DNA of 64,000 bases, from assembly GCA_902806595.1 (NCBI GenBank), contig CADCXC010000019.1, forward strand, positions 62,001 through 126,000, in the 5' to 3' direction. The notes under the pieces were generated by a model, which ran no database searches, was not told where the DNA came from, and saw nothing but the letters and a program-made list of their open reading frames with translations. The position numbers and the translations under genes are program-made. Source of the stretch: Pyrenopolyporus hunteri. Its lineage: Eukaryota > Ascomycota > Sordariomycetes > Xylariales > Hypoxylaceae. Below, in pieces: positions 43,550 to 56,033 of the stretch (within the stretch, counting starts at the first letter, position 1; each line of letters starts with the position of its first letter).

Positions 43550-46500
43550 TTCTGCTGATGTCGACTACCCACACCGTGGATATCGACTTTCAACCTCGGT
43601 CACTATCTCATACGCTTCCTCTCCGTCCGCCTGCTATCGCGGTCCCGATGCGCTCGATCGGGTTGAAGGGTTCTGCGAGCAGCGCCGTCTCTTTTCCTTC
43701 CTTTCGTAGGCGAATGTGAGCCTATCTCCCTCTTCTATCTACTGGTTGCACGCCGAGTTAATGTAGCTTGACGCAATGCGATCGCCGATCATGAAACGTG
43801 GGTGTGTGATAATTTGTTGATGGTGTCGCCGTCACGGTTGGTAGCTTTCGATTCTAGGCGGCGAGTCTCGAAGTCACAAAAGACTGGACGCATGCATTTG
43901 TAGCACCAAAGGAACGAGAGGTGGAAAACGACGACGACGACGACGAAGAAGAAGAGGAAAAAGAAAAAGAAGGGACTTCACGCCTCTGGTTTTAGAACGC
44001 GGAAGGGTAGTATTCTCTGGGTTGGGGATTGCGCGCCCACACGCTGCCGCAAGACAAGCTGTAAGAGTATAGGTTATAGGATAGAAGGGTTAAGGATCAA
44101 GATACGCCACCTCAAAGGGTCACGTCAGAGCGATCAGCTTCGTCGATAGATTTCGTAGTTGTAGGCGCGGAAACAATTGGCCGGGTTGGGTTGCTATCGC
44201 TATCGCAGTCGCGCGTGGGCAAGGTAGGCGGAGCGGAGTGACAGACGTTCACACGATGCGATACAAGTGGGTGTTATTAGTTGTTTGGCGTTGGCGTCGT
44301 GAGATTTCGGTTCAGGTAGGGTATAGTACAATGGAGCAGACAGTAAGTGAGATTTTGTTGACACGGTCCTAGATATGGTATCGACTTTTTATGCAGGGTA
44401 TTAGCTTGGTGAGTTGGATTATTGTTTAGTGCTGGATCGATTTCAAGCGACGACGTCGGGCGATCATTTTGGACGGAATCGGTAGTGATGGGGTGTAATA
44501 ACGCGAATGGCGGGTAACAGGCTAATGAAAAAAGGCGAAGGGAGAGAAGGGGGGAGGGAGAGAGAGTGAGGAAGGGGAAAAAAAAAAATTAAGATAGATG
44601 ATGGGATGGGCGACACTGTACCTACCTATGTAATTAATTGGAAGTGTAGGTAAGTAGGTAGGTATGGGAGAAGTATACCTGGACGTAGACGTAGAGGGTA
44701 GAGGCAGAGGGCGAGGTAGAGGGAGAAGTAGAGAGGCAGAGAGGCAGTGGTAGCACCTACATCCATACTACGTTAGTGAGAGGGCAGCAGTGTGGAGTAG
44801 GTACCTAAGGGCCCCTGGACAGCCAGTTCAGTAGGTAGCAACTGACAGAGAGGTACTTACATGTATACCTCAGGTACATGTATATATAATGGTGGGTTAT
44901 GTGAGTAGAACGTGTGGGCTGAGTTGACCTGGGAGCAAGGCAAGGCAATTGGGGTCAATTCCTAAGCTACCAACGTACCCTATTCCATCTAAAGAGAGTA
45001 GAATAGACGCGCTGAGATGACAATACGAAGGGGGGGAAATGAAGGAAAAATGCAAAATGCAAAAGGAAAAAAAAATAGGTTAAAATGTTTTGGATACCTA
45101 GGTAGGTAGGTAGGTACTTACATAGGTGGTTAGACGTCTATTCAAACTTTTGGAGATAGGATTTTTCAAATGCGCAACCGGATGTAGCTTGACGTGATTG
45201 AAGAAATGAGGTATATGTAAGGTACCTAGGAGGTAGGTACCTATATAGGGTAGGGTAAGGTAAGGTAAGGTAAGGTAAGGTAAAAGTGAAAGAAAAAGAA
45301 TGGGTTAGTTTGGTCTAAGTCGGTAAAGTCGGTAAGTCAGCCTTGGGGGCTTGAAGCGCGGGCTGGAGCCTGAGCGCGCTTAATTCTTCGATGCTGATGG
45401 TAGGTCCCTCTAGGTGCCTAGTTAATTCTTTTCTTCTCCTGTTGAATTCGGTGAGCCTACCTGTTGTTGTGCGTCTGGCTAGGTACCTAGGTACCTACCA
45501 GGTAAGGCTCGGTAAATTTAATGCGAAGATTTAGTGACACATCGTATGAGAATACCGTGCAGATATAGAGTAGATAAGCGGCGTATCTGGGTACGATGTT
45601 AGGACTACGTAGGTAGTGTTGTATTGTACATACATGCGTATGTGTATAGCGCAGCCCGAAAGGACGGAGACTCTCAGTGATGGAAGGTATGGGAAAGGAG
45701 CCAGGGCACTGGTTTCTGTCTCTGTCCGCCAGTTGGAGGGACCCAACCACCAAGGTACCTGGGGCTTACGTACAATATAGGCGGTAGATAATAGACAGTG
45801 CGAAGTTAATAGTATGGAGCGAAAATGGGGAACTATATGCGTTGTATCAGCCTATGTGGTAATTAACAGGGGGCAGGGGCGGTTCCAGTCCTGATGGAGC
45901 TTAACCTTCTTTTTGGGTTTCTGTTCTGTCCCGACTGGGCCCGATCGAGGAACCAGTGCAATGCGAGAAATATACTTACACATTCGACATTAGAGCTTTG
46001 GGCGTTTAAGTGCCTCGTGAGCCACTATACACCTACCTATGCATATGTACGTAATTCCTTCCTCTATACGTATATACACTATATACGCGAGCTCGTCCCT
46101 CCAACCACCGAGGTAGGTAAATAAGAGTTGGAAATTGTGTTCTCTAAACTTAAATCAATATTCGAGAAACCCGGGGTTCCTGACATCGTTCACGCGGCAA
46201 TTTATTGAAATAATAAGCAATATATAGACCAAAACAAGTTAGATGAGTTCACTTCTTCTCTATATAGGTACTTTCTTATTTTTTTATCTTTATAACCCTT
46301 TAGTATACGACGACGTTCTTAGCCTGGCAAGGTTTGGCATATACATAAAATATAAGCTTTCCCCCCTTATATTACCAGTCATTCTATTGAGTCTTACCAT
46401 CGTGGTGTTCCGGTCAACTTGGAATGCGTACAAGAGACGCTCCGGGTCGGTACCAAGAAATAGGTAGGTAGGTAGTCAAGCTTCAACTGCGGGTGATGTA

Positions 46501-48320
46501 GCTTACCAATTCGCAAAATTAAGACTAAGGTGAAGTTCCAAGGCGGCTGATTTCCTCTCCTCATATAACGGTATTTGAAGAGCGTGATGGGCGCGAGGTA
46601 AGGAACAGGTTCCTTATAGTGAAGGACAATAGGTAGCATTGTATGATACTTACCCTTATGTGGTAGCCAGATTGTCTAACATAGTTGTATTATATCAATT
46701 TATACTGAAAGTGAAATCAAGATAAATGGCGTTTAAGGTGCCCGGGTTGTTGCTAGAATTCAACAAAGATAAGGGATGGCCTGGGCGGATGGAGTTATTA
46801 TATACCTACCTAGGTATAGTGCAAACAGCAGCAATAGGTACCTACTAGGTACCTAGGTAGGTAGGTAGGTACATGTAGGTAGTGTGTACCTAGGTGCGAG
46901 CTTGAACCTCGGAAGATTGCGGGAAAAGGGAACCGTGCGAAGGGAAATATTTCAGAAGGGGGACCTGCTTACACGCACTGTATATTTACACTGTACATCT
47001 TATCAGGCTACTTTCGATCGGGCTATTTTTAGTGCCGCGAGTTGACGGCCTGCTGGCGACTGTCAATTGGTCCAGGAAAGGCGTGCAAAAAGGTCTAACC
47101 TGCAAAGTACCTACGTACCTCCTGGAGTCATCTCAAGTCATGTGCGGAGAATGAGAATACCTATTCCGTGACACTAGGGTTAATCCGTTAGGTAATTCCG
47201 CAGGTTTCCACTTCGTCGACCCACATTATTTTTTTTTTCTCTCTTCGCGCGACTTCAAAAAGCTTCGACGCGGCTTCTCTACAGAACATCTCGTCTTCCT
47301 TCTTCTCCTACAACATTTTCGTCCTTCATCTGCAGAGCATTCTGTAATTTAACTGTGTCACATAGCAATGCGACGCGCATTCAGGTAATGCTAGGGCTAA
47401 CTATCCGCTCCTAGAGTTCACAAACAAGGTTCGTCGCATTTCTTTTCTTGACATACAAGGGAAAATCACCACGCCGATATTTCTCCCACCGGTAGGATGA
47501 CAACGAATAAACATGTCTTCTTTTCCCAACTGAATCGACCATGAAAGAAGCTCAGTCTGTTCGGGCACTGCCACTACGGTGACGGCCTGTTACTTGCCAG
47601 TATGCTTTGTCTGATTTCCCATCGCATGAGTTGCGTCTCGCAACAACATGTGATGGGATATGCCGGGGGACTTGCGCCGTCTACAATTACGTCGCGTGAC
47701 TCCATTCCTCGCTAACTACCTACCTAGGCAAACAAGTTCTTCCCTTACTTGCTCCGGCATAGAATCATCGTCCTGTTTTTTTGTTTTTTTTTTTTTTCCT
47801 TAAAAAAAAAGGTTAGTCGAATCTCTTCCTACCGTATCTCGATCCGTCGCGGCTTTTCTTCTATGGTGTTTTCATGATGAAACTTCCAACCACATTCGCA
47901 GTTTCCACTCGAGCTCCACTCAGAGCCTTTTGAGGAGCAGATGAGGGCATACAACCTTCCTTGGATGTCTGATCTACACCAGTTTCCGTCACTTTTTAAC
48001 AGTTTGTTGTCGACGACCTCTTGCTGACCAAATCTCCTTAGGTATCTCTACATTCGCGCGAGTCTCTTGTAGTAAGTATAGATACGTCGACAGTTGAGGT
48101 ATAAAGTCTAGCCTTCCTTGTGGTATTCATACATGGCAGAGGTGGCCATGGATTCCAATAAATAGATAATCATAAATAAATCCATTCACTCCGGCTCCGA
48201 GCCTTTTCCTACCGTGTCGCCCGCGATCTTGCTTAAACCAATCTCAACCACGACTAGATCCTACAGTTCCGTTCGCAGATCCCATCTTGTGTGTTTGTTC
48301 TTATCCGTCAGCTCGAAAGA
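43550..48320. other. 4.8-kb intergenic region
   Basis: No gene supported, although it is the largest gene-free tract in the right half. The part nearest the LIM-binding regulator contains (CGA)n/(GAA)n near 43928-43975 and purine-rich stretches to 44760. A (GGTAA)n pentamer lies at about 45245-45285 and ACCT/AGGT blocks at about 45090-45120 and 46800-46885. A pyrimidine-rich block at 47225-47345 followed by ATG and a GTAATG donor-like site looks like a gene start, but nothing coding follows. A small hydrophobic frame (46243-46467) is AT-rich and unsupported. Confidence 0.5.
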
Positions 48321-50963
48321 TCAAGCCACCTCAAGAACTTCACGTATCCCTTCCCTCAGGGCTCCATGATTTATAGAGCTGTTATTCTCCTGCCTTTTGA
48401 CCCTCCCGCCAACCATACCCCTACGGTTCCTGCCTGTACGGCCTCTACCAAGCCAATTCAGCTTGAGCAGGCGGCCCAGCTCAGCGACCATCTTGCTCGC
48501 CTCGTCCGTGTCTGCCGGGCTGACCCCGGTATCGACGCTCGCCAGCACGCTCATGCACTGAAGCATGCGGCCTACCATCTCCGTGACCTGCTTGCTGTCC
48601 TCCACATTCTGCTCTCGCAAGCTACCTAATAGTTCCCTACCGCTTCGGTCGCCACCATCTCTCATTTGGGGTGTGAAGGGTCTGAGTAGACCTCCGGTGC
48701 CGGTAGACGCTGGGTCGGACACGCCGCTGCCGAAGGACACGTTGCTGATGGCGCGGCTTCGCGACGGGTTCGAGTCATTGCCGAAGACCGTCGTAGAGGT
48801 CGAGTTATAGCTTGCAACGCTGGGGTCTAGCGACATGGCCGTTCCGGGGCGGCCCGACATCCCGTCGCTGGGGGAGGTGGAGAGAGAAGTGACGCTCTCG
48901 TTCAAGAGTGGCGGTGATGCTAAGGCCAGAGACGCGAGGGAAGATGGTAGGTGCTCGAGAGACAGTCGGGAGAAAATAGTCTTGAGTTTCTCATACCGGG
49001 GCAGGACTAGGGAATCCCGGTACGATATGAGTACGAGCCTCCGGACGTCGAGGACGCTGGAGGCTGGCGATAGTTGAGGCTCGGGGCTTGACCCGCCCAA
49101 TTGGGCATTCGTCGCTGATGAATTAGCTACTACTCCGCCCCAGAAGTCCCGCGCCTGTTCGGGCGTCAACAGGGATCCACAGCCAGAGAATTCCAAGTCG
49201 AGTGGGAGGAAAATTGCCTGCATATAAGGTAGGATACTTGTGAACGTGAATATCCATAATTCCACCAACGAAGGGATCAGCCTATCCTCGGAAGTCTTCC
49301 GGAGCGTATGGTCAAGTGATGCGAAGCCCGTGGACAGGAGATCCCGTAGGTCATCGATGATGATATGGGCCGAACGACGTTGTATGCAATATTGGATATG
49401 CAGAGTAACGACACGGTTGAAATCCTCCACGGGTAACCGCAGATCCTCGCCCTCGAAGATGACTAGCAACTTGGCCCTCAGATACGGCCAGGCGTCGTCC
49501 GGAGACATATTGTGAAGGCCGTATTTGACCGAATCGATAGGTTCGGAAAGGTAGGAGTGCGAATTGGCCGCCGCAGATCCAAAGCTGCTAGGTCCGGGCC
49601 ACTCGGAGCCGGCGGTGAAGATGGATTCGTTGTCTTCCTTCTTTTTCTCGCGGAGGGCGCGCCCCCCATGTCGCAAGTCCAGTCCGCTGACACTCTTGCC
49701 GAGGTTATTGTTCGGACTTGGGCTCGGTGGAAGGTTGAAATTATACAGGCTCGAGGGCGCACTGGGATCCACGGGTCGGGAATTGCTTGCGGCGGAGGAG
49801 AGTGGAAGGTGATAATCGTCTTTGCTGCTGAGTTTATGCTTCTGCCGTGATAAAAAGTGATGTCTCTTCTCCTTGTCCTTTTCTTTGCCGCCCGCTTCGG
49901 CGGACGAGTCGGCGGGCCGGATGGTGGCGGCGGACGAGTTGCCTAGGCTATAGAAGGACTGCGAATCTACCAGGCTGGTTGTGCTAAAATTGCCTCGTTG
50001 TAATGAGGCTAGGGCGGAGCCGATTTTCCCAGGGCTCGGCATTGGCCGTTCTTTCGCATCGCCTTTAGTGTCGATCTTCTTGGGCCGGGAAAATAGCTTG
50101 ACTTTCGACTTCTCTGCCTTTGCGGGCTTCTCGGGTATAACCGAAGGAGCGGGAGTGGGTATAGGCTGTTCTGCTGGTGGTAGGCTAGGCGAAGACTGAG
50201 GCGACCTTGGGAAAACCACATTGGCGGCCGCGGTGGCGGCCGCAGCATGGCTCCCCAATAGACCGTTGTGATATCCCTGAGCACTAAAGCCGTTATCTCG
50301 CGGGGCGCTGGCTTCGGTCAGGCTTAGCATGGGCGGGCTGCGGTGGCCGGATATCGGTTTTGCGCCTGGTCTCTTTGAGGCGTCGTGGCTGTCGCTTCCG
50401 GGGAAAGGGACGGTCTGCGATCGATGTCGACTGTGCTGCTGGTGCTGCATCACAGCGGCCTGGGCGGCTATCTGGCTGGCTGATAACGTTGAGCCGGCGA
50501 CCTGGGTAGGGCCCTGGGCTTGGGTTTGGGCTTGGGCTTGGGCTTGAGATTGGCTCTGGGCCATGGCGACCTGGGAGAGATTGGATGTGCTCGTGGAAGG
50601 CAGTGTGGGCTCGAAGAGTCCCTGCGTCTGCGAGTGTTTTCTTACGTGGCCGGCACGAGCGGGAGGCAGGGTCAATGGCGAACCGGTTCTCCCCTGAGGA
50701 AGCTCGATGCTCGGCCGCGTGGGACGGGAGAAGTTATGCGGACTCGTCGCGTAGGATGGGCTGACGACCGGGCTCTGAGGGCCTCTCGTCTTGGGGGATG
50801 GAATAATATCCTCGCTCGACGACGTGTCTATCCGACGTATTTGAGGTCTCAAAGGAGCTGCCGAGGAGGCGGCTGCTGCGGCGGCGGTAGAAGCCGAAGA
50901 AACAGTGCCGGGGAGGGGAGAGAAGCTCCCCGGGGCTCTCTGCTGGGATCGTGCTGGCTGCAT
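48321..50963 (-). CDS. HbrB/Bit61-like TORC2 subunit (880 aa, intronless)
   Basis: The first about 470 residues are low-complexity (Ser, Pro, Ala, Gln; a QSQSQAQAQ run; basic patches RPKKIDTKGDAKERP) and probably disordered and phosphorylated. The conserved HbrB domain starts near residue 476 (YGLHNMSPDDAWPYLRAKLLVIFEGEDLRLPVEDFNRVV). It continues through HIQYCIQRRSAHIIIDDLRDLLSTGF, LIPSLVELWIFTFTSILPYMQAIFLPLDLEF and VRRLVLISYRDSLVLPRYEKL. The family includes Aspergillus HbrB (hyphal branching), yeast Bit61/Bit2 and animal Protor, which bind TORC2 and influence actin polarity and membrane stress signalling. A second conserved patch follows near the C-terminus (QVTEMVGRMLQCMSVLASV). The single open frame covers the gene. 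Confidence 0.9.
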   Translation of the reverse strand: MQPARSQQRAPGSFSPLPGTVSSASTAAAAAASSAAPLRPQIRRIDTSSSEDIIPSPKTRGPQSPVVSPSYATSPHNFSRPTRPSIELPQGRTGSPLTLPPARAGHVRKHSQTQGLFEPTLPSTSTSNLSQVAMAQSQSQAQAQAQTQAQGPTQVAGSTLSASQIAAQAAVMQHQQHSRHRSQTVPFPGSDSHDASKRPGAKPISGHRSPPMLSLTEASAPRDNGFSAQGYHNGLLGSHAAAATAAANVVFPRSPQSSPSLPPAEQPIPTPAPSVIPEKPAKAEKSKVKLFSRPKKIDTKGDAKERPMPSPGKIGSALASLQRGNFSTTSLVDSQSFYSLGNSSAATIRPADSSAEAGGKEKDKEKRHHFLSRQKHKLSSKDDYHLPLSSAASNSRPVDPSAPSSLYNFNLPPSPSPNNNLGKSVSGLDLRHGGRALREKKKEDNESIFTAGSEWPGPSSFGSAAANSHSYLSEPIDSVKYGLHNMSPDDAWPYLRAKLLVIFEGEDLRLPVEDFNRVVTLHIQYCIQRRSAHIIIDDLRDLLSTGFASLDHTLRKTSEDRLIPSLVELWIFTFTSILPYMQAIFLPLDLEFSGCGSLLTPEQARDFWGGVVANSSATNAQLGGSSPEPQLSPASSVLDVRRLVLISYRDSLVLPRYEKLKTIFSRLSLEHLPSSLASLALASPPLLNESVTSLSTSPSDGMSGRPGTAMSLDPSVASYNSTSTTVFGNDSNPSRSRAISNVSFGSGVSDPASTGTGGLLRPFTPQMRDGGDRSGRELLGSLREQNVEDSKQVTEMVGRMLQCMSVLASVDTGVSPADTDEASKMVAELGRLLKLNWLGRGRTGRNRRGMVGGRVKRQENNSSINHGALREGIREVLEVA

Positions 50964-51842
50964 TTTCTGATCGAAACGTTCTAGTGTCCAATTCTGTTAC
51001 ATCTTGTCTCGATCTAGCGGTATATATGATCGGCGCTGACCCTGGCCCTCGACTTTATCGACTTGCGCTCTTGAATTACCGGACGTGTGCGTGGTGGGGA
51101 GAGTCTTATTTCGACCGAACGAACGAACTCGTCGGTAGCCGATAGGCGGCCCTGGTATGACGCGGGAGATGTGCAGTATAACACCGGACGGGAGCAAAGG
51201 AGTATAGAAGGTTGGTAAGTATTGAAGTGCGACGATCTGTCGTTTGAGTTCAACGTCGATAATGCGCCCACTTAGGTACCTACGTACATTGGTACCTGGT
51301 TCATGGGCGTTGTATACCTATCTTAGGTACCTAGGTATATGCCCAGTATGTACCCACCAGAAGCGGCATACTAGGAGGTACATGTATATAGGCAGCAGAA
51401 ATCAAGGGGTCTAGCGAGCTTGGGGGCGCCAATCTAGGTACATGCAGGCATCTAGGTAGTAGCACTATATGTACATGCATATCCAGCCCAGTCGCCCCAT
51501 TCTTAAATCTCAGAATACCTAGTAGTTAATAGGTAGGTAAGTGGTACCTAGGTACCTAAGGCACTGCCCCTAAGATATTCCGAAAAGGGGTGGCGTCAGC
51601 CACAACTGCCACATTCGAGGTTTCCCGCCACACACACACCTCTCATGGCCGGGATCTACCCCGCGTTCATGTACTTCCACCATCAATTATCCCACTTCCC
51701 TACTTCAAAATTCCCATCGTAGAACTTTTAAGCATTAGGTGCTATACCTGCTATCCGACCTCTCATTGTTATTTTGGTATCCCTCTTGATTTACTCGAGC
51801 AAAGGTAGACAAATACCCATCCCAGATCTACAGATCTCTGAA
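50964..51842. other. Divergent intergenic region HbrB/GON7
   Basis: About 880 bp with several ACCT/AGGT and CATGTA motifs (51270-51560). No gene. Confidence 0.6.
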
Positions 51843-52235
51843 ATGCCGCTCTCCGCCCCAGCCGACCCCTCCTCGGCCTCCCTAGCAATAACTCATCTCA
51901 AAGCAACCTACACGAACGCGAATTCTTCCTCCGGATCAACCTCCGAATCTCCCAACGGCTCCTCCCTATCACATGCTACGCCCTTCGCCATCTCAACGCC
52001 CCTCCCCCTCCCGATATCTGACTCCGCGGAGCACAGGAAAGCGTACTTATCCACGCTGCGCGAAGCCGTGACGGCGCTACAGGAGCGTATAAACAGCGAG
52101 TTAACGGCGCGGATGGAGGTGGAAGCGCGCGAGGCGGCCAACACATTCGCCACTGCGAATGGCGGGAAAGCTGGTATCGACGAGACGGCCGAGGAAGAAA
52201 ATTACGGAGAGGAAGTCATGGAGGAAGAGGAATGA
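51843..52235 (+). CDS. GON7: EKC/KEOPS complex subunit Gon7 (130 aa)
   Basis: A small acidic protein. The conserved helix EHRKAYLSTLREAVTALQERINSELTARMEVE (about residues 60-92) and the acidic tail EEENYGEEVMEEEE are the hallmarks of fungal Gon7. The N-terminal part is Ser/Ala/Pro-rich and variable. Gon7 is the fungal-type fifth subunit of KEOPS, which makes the t6A37 modification of ANN-decoding tRNAs and affects telomeres. The ATG at 51843 is the first Met; the frame upstream is open but lacks ATG. It is convergent with VPS39, with about 320 bp between the stop codons. Intronless. Confidence 0.85.
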   Translation: MPLSAPADPSSASLAITHLKATYTNANSSSGSTSESPNGSSLSHATPFAISTPLPLPISDSAEHRKAYLSTLREAVTALQERINSELTARMEVEAREAANTFATANGGKAGIDETAEEENYGEEVMEEEE

Positions 52236-52557
52236 TTCGGTGGGAAGGAAAGTTGAGGGGTCAGGAAGCGTTATCGATTTGACTGCCATCTAGATACGCG
52301 GGTATTTGCCTACTTAATCACCAGCACTCCGGCGACATGCAACGACGGCCTATGCAATGCTCATAATCCCAAAAAAAAAAAAGAAAAAACATGCCGAAAC
52401 ACCTATACCTTGGACGTAGACGATACCAACCGATCCTTCTCCCCGTCCCACTCGCCGATCATCGCGACTCTACGAACAACCTACCCCTCCTGACACGATA
52501 TCTTCTACTCCATTCTAGGCATCCGCGTATTTGGGTCGCGGCGAATGTTGATGCGAT
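52236..52557. other. Shared 3' intergenic space GON7/VPS39
   Basis: A short AT-containing spacer with a poly-A tract at 52370-52388; probably both transcript ends. No gene. Confidence 0.6.
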
Positions 52558-55500
52558 TCAGCCGTGTCTTCCCCACGACCCAGCAATGCGCTCGCCGTGA
52601 CTACCGCTCATGCTACGTCCCCGCCTCCCCATACATCCGTAGTGGACGACGTTGTTGTCAGGTAGTACCGCTACCACGCTATTACCTAGCCTCTTGTGGC
52701 AGACGCCGCATACCCTCTCCTCGCCGATGACCACCCTTCTGCTACGCCCGCTCTGGCCGCCGGGGATCCCGTCTCCGAGTAGTAGTAGGGCCTGCGTGTT
52801 TACGAGCTGCGTCTTGCGAAGCCCCTCGACGATGCGCGATTCCGACACCACGCTGTTAGCTGCGCGGATCCGACCCCGGAAGTACGACTCAAGCTCTGTC
52901 ACGGGTAGATCGTCAGGTATGAGGGATAACGTCGACTCCGCTGGTAGCCGCGAACCGTGTCTAGAGAGGAGTGATAACGCCGGTCCTAGGTTCGGCTTAT
53001 TAGGCGGCGGCGGCGTCAGGTATAGGGAGAGAAGCATGTGATAGATCGAAGGCTTCGAGTCGGGATCGCGGTCATCATCCTCGTCCATGGACGAGGCGGC
53101 GAATGATTCGCGACGGGAGCGAGGTAGCGCGTGGATGCGATTGCAATACCTAATGCCTTCTGTAAGCAACGTTTCGTTACCAGCAGGATGCGAACATACT
53201 CTTCCGCCTTGGCGTAATCCTGCATATTGAACACATAGATCTCGAGCGCTTGCTTGTGCGAGCCCATGTTACTGAATATTATAGCCCGCGCTTCGTAGAA
53301 TGCCGGATCTACACATATTGTCAGGCCAAATTGCTTCTTCTGGAACTGGTGGGCTTAGACAACATACCATCACGAGGAATTATACTTAGTGCTCTACTGA
53401 GACTATACTGTTGGCTTCCTTTCAGGAAGGCGACTAGGCTGCTGAGCTTCTCGTTCCAGGCCGCATCCCGCTCGCCTTCTTTTAGGACTTGAACCAGCAG
53501 CTCTACCAACCGGTTATGGAACTCGGGAGTGCCGTCTTGTAGCTCCGTGATAATATGCTGCAAGTACCGGATTTCTAGGTTGACGTCGATAGCGCCAAGG
53601 TACCGGATGACTCTCTCGCGTGGTAGGGTTTCGGCATTCTCGCTATCCGCTATGAAGATCTCCATCCCCTGGTTCGGATCACGCCGTAAGACCCAATCCG
53701 CGAACTCGAGGATAATGTCGATCATCTCGGGAGGTAGGCTCTGTAAATAACTAACCGTCCTCTGCGGGCCACGGAGTTGCTCGGGAATCACTACTTCGGC
53801 GTCCACATGCCCATTAAGGTCGAGCCTGGCCGACTCTCCCTCCGGCTCCGCATCTCCAAACTTTCGAAGGAGGGTGAGCGCCTCGCGATGTAGTTTCTTA
53901 CCATAGAAGAAGTCAACCAACTCGTTGTACCGGTTGTGCTTAAGCAGGTGCTCGTTCACTACGGCGGGATCGCAGAAGTTCGGGATGCGGAAGAGAGAAC
54001 CAGCAAGGGTCGGCGTAACAAACATTAGCCCACGGAAGAGCGCGGTATCGACTATGGTGAACGTGTGCTTCAGTTCATCTTCAAGTTGCTCGTCGGACTC
54101 GGAGTGGGGATGGGTCAGTAGAGCATCCAAGTTCTCTTGTAAATTTACGGATGAGTCTGCAGCGGTACTTGCTTTACGCGGCTTGAGTTTCCCAGTCGCC
54201 GGGTCGATCCACCGTTGTAGGCGTGTCCTTGTGCCGGCCAGGTAGCCGTTGAGCTCGCGAACGGCTTTGATCAAGTCTTTCCCTTCAAGCGGCCCATTCT
54301 CGCCCGCGCCTTTCTTCCTCTTCTTCGTATTGACCTTCACGCTCGCCGCGTCTTCGTTGTCGGTACCGCCCTTCTTGGATGATGCGATAGACGCCGCGTC
54401 CGAATCCGCTTTACGGTGTCCCATCCAGTACTTTGCGAAGGCGCTTGGCCTGGATGGGGACGCAACCTCGAATGAGGGCTCGGGTCTCGTAACCTTCTCG
54501 CCGTTGGCTTTTTCGTCTTCTTCTTGCTCTTCTTGCTCCTCCTCCTCCTCAGTCTCCTCCCGCACAGGCTCAGCCGAAAGATCTCCAGCGATCATTCTAG
54601 GGTACAGCCTCAGCACCCTCTCTGGAGGTGCGTACACCTCCTCCTCGTTAAACAGTGCTAAGCTTTCCGAAAATTTCCTTTTCCTGAATAGAACCTCCGC
54701 TTTAAGCATCTTCGCTTCGCGCATAATACCGGTCTTATCCTTCAGCAGTGCATCTTCAAGCATTCCGAGTACGCTGATAGCCTCGTCGTAATTGGCCTTG
54801 TCGATCAATTCCCTGACTTGGGTATCGTAGTCTGTGGCCTCCATTTTCCATACCGCCCGGTCACTGCTAATGTGAAAGCCTTTGCCAGCGTGGGCGAGAC
54901 TAACTGTTGGTGGCGGAAAATGCAACTGCGCCGCGCCAGGAAGCTCTATTGTCTGCAGAAGGCTCAGCGTGTCGGGATTACGAACTTCTAGTGTACCTTT
55001 GGCCGGCGGTTGGAGCGCCAAAATGTAAGGGTAGCTATATCCGATGCTGTCGGGGGCGCTTTGCCATGGTACCTGGCGCTTTTCTAACGGCTTCCCGTCG
55101 GTATCGATGAATAGAGAGTTGATATCCTTTGCGAGTAACATCTGACCCTCGGCCAACCGCGTAGCCAGCGGTTTTGGCATGTAACCCCCGAGTCCCATGT
55201 AGCCCATACTCGCAGCACCGAACCTACTGCCCTGGCCCCCGGTGGCCGCGGCACCCAAGCCCACGATCTCGTGGCTCTCCGAAGTAGTCACGTCGACTAG
55301 TACGTAGCCACTGTTCATGCCACATACTATCTTGGTCGCATTTGCCCATGTTAGCGTCCTTATAGCCTCGGGAAGCGCAATCTCGGTAACCTCGTCACGC
55401 AACTCGCTCTCGTGCCAGCTCCACAGCAGCAGGCGCCGTTTCACAGCTACCGCCAGGCGGCTGATGATCTCGGGGATACCGGTCGCGGCATCCTTGACGA

Positions 55501-56033
55501 TGTTGCTGGTGACCGCAAAGCAGGTAGCACTCCTCGTTTGCGGTATCGTGTCGATGAGCTCGTAGGTCTGGAGGTCGTGGAGAGAGACTTGATAGTTAGA
55601 GAGAGAGACGAGTGTGTTAGACTCTTTGATGATAGCAAGCTGCTCGATGGCGCGAGTAGAGAACTTCTCGACTTCGCGTAGAAGGTCGGTGGGCTTCGGG
55701 GCGGAAGTAGAAGTCTGGGGTTGCTGAGGACTCGTCGGCGGAGAGGGGGCGCCGTTGATGGTGGTGGAGGGTTGGGACGGCTGAGACGGCTGGGACGACT
55801 GGGACAAATCGTTCAGGCGGTATATCCTCAAGGTGCCCGAGTTCAGACCGACAAGAACACGATCGCCTGTCGAGGGTGAAGTCACGTTAGATTGCTGCCC
55901 GACCGAAACGGCGAAAGATCGTATGTATAGACGATACGATAATATACACACCATAAGCCAGTATCGTTTCTATCTTGAATTTGTCGCGCGGCCTGAGCTC
56001 GATGATGGGGCGAGCTGTGAATGCGGAGAGCAT
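52558..56033 (-). CDS. VPS39: HOPS subunit Vam6/Vps39 (1103 aa, 4 exons)
   Basis: Exons (minus strand) 55950-56033, 53368-55894, 53200-53308 and 52558-53149; phases fit, 3312 nt. The N-terminus MLSAFTARPIIELRPRDKIE-like start and the first 300 residues form a CNH (citron homology) beta-propeller. The middle has clathrin-heavy-chain-like helices: TDYDTQVRELIDKANYDEAISVL, LHREALTLLRKFGD and YLQSLPPEMIDIILEFADWVL. Exons 3 and 4 add SNMGSHKQALEIYVFNMQDYAKAEEYCNRIH. The C-terminal Vps39_2 region has Cys pairs CGVCHKRLG and HYGC near the end. An acidic insert (EETEEEEEQEEQEEDE) interrupts the middle. HOPS tethers vacuole membranes, with Vps39 binding the Rab Ypt7. Confidence 0.93.

Noticed and set aside
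46243..46467. 74-codon hydrophobic frame with two possible membrane segments
   Set aside because: AT-rich DNA naturally gives hydrophobic frames; no conservation signal, no neighbours and no start context.
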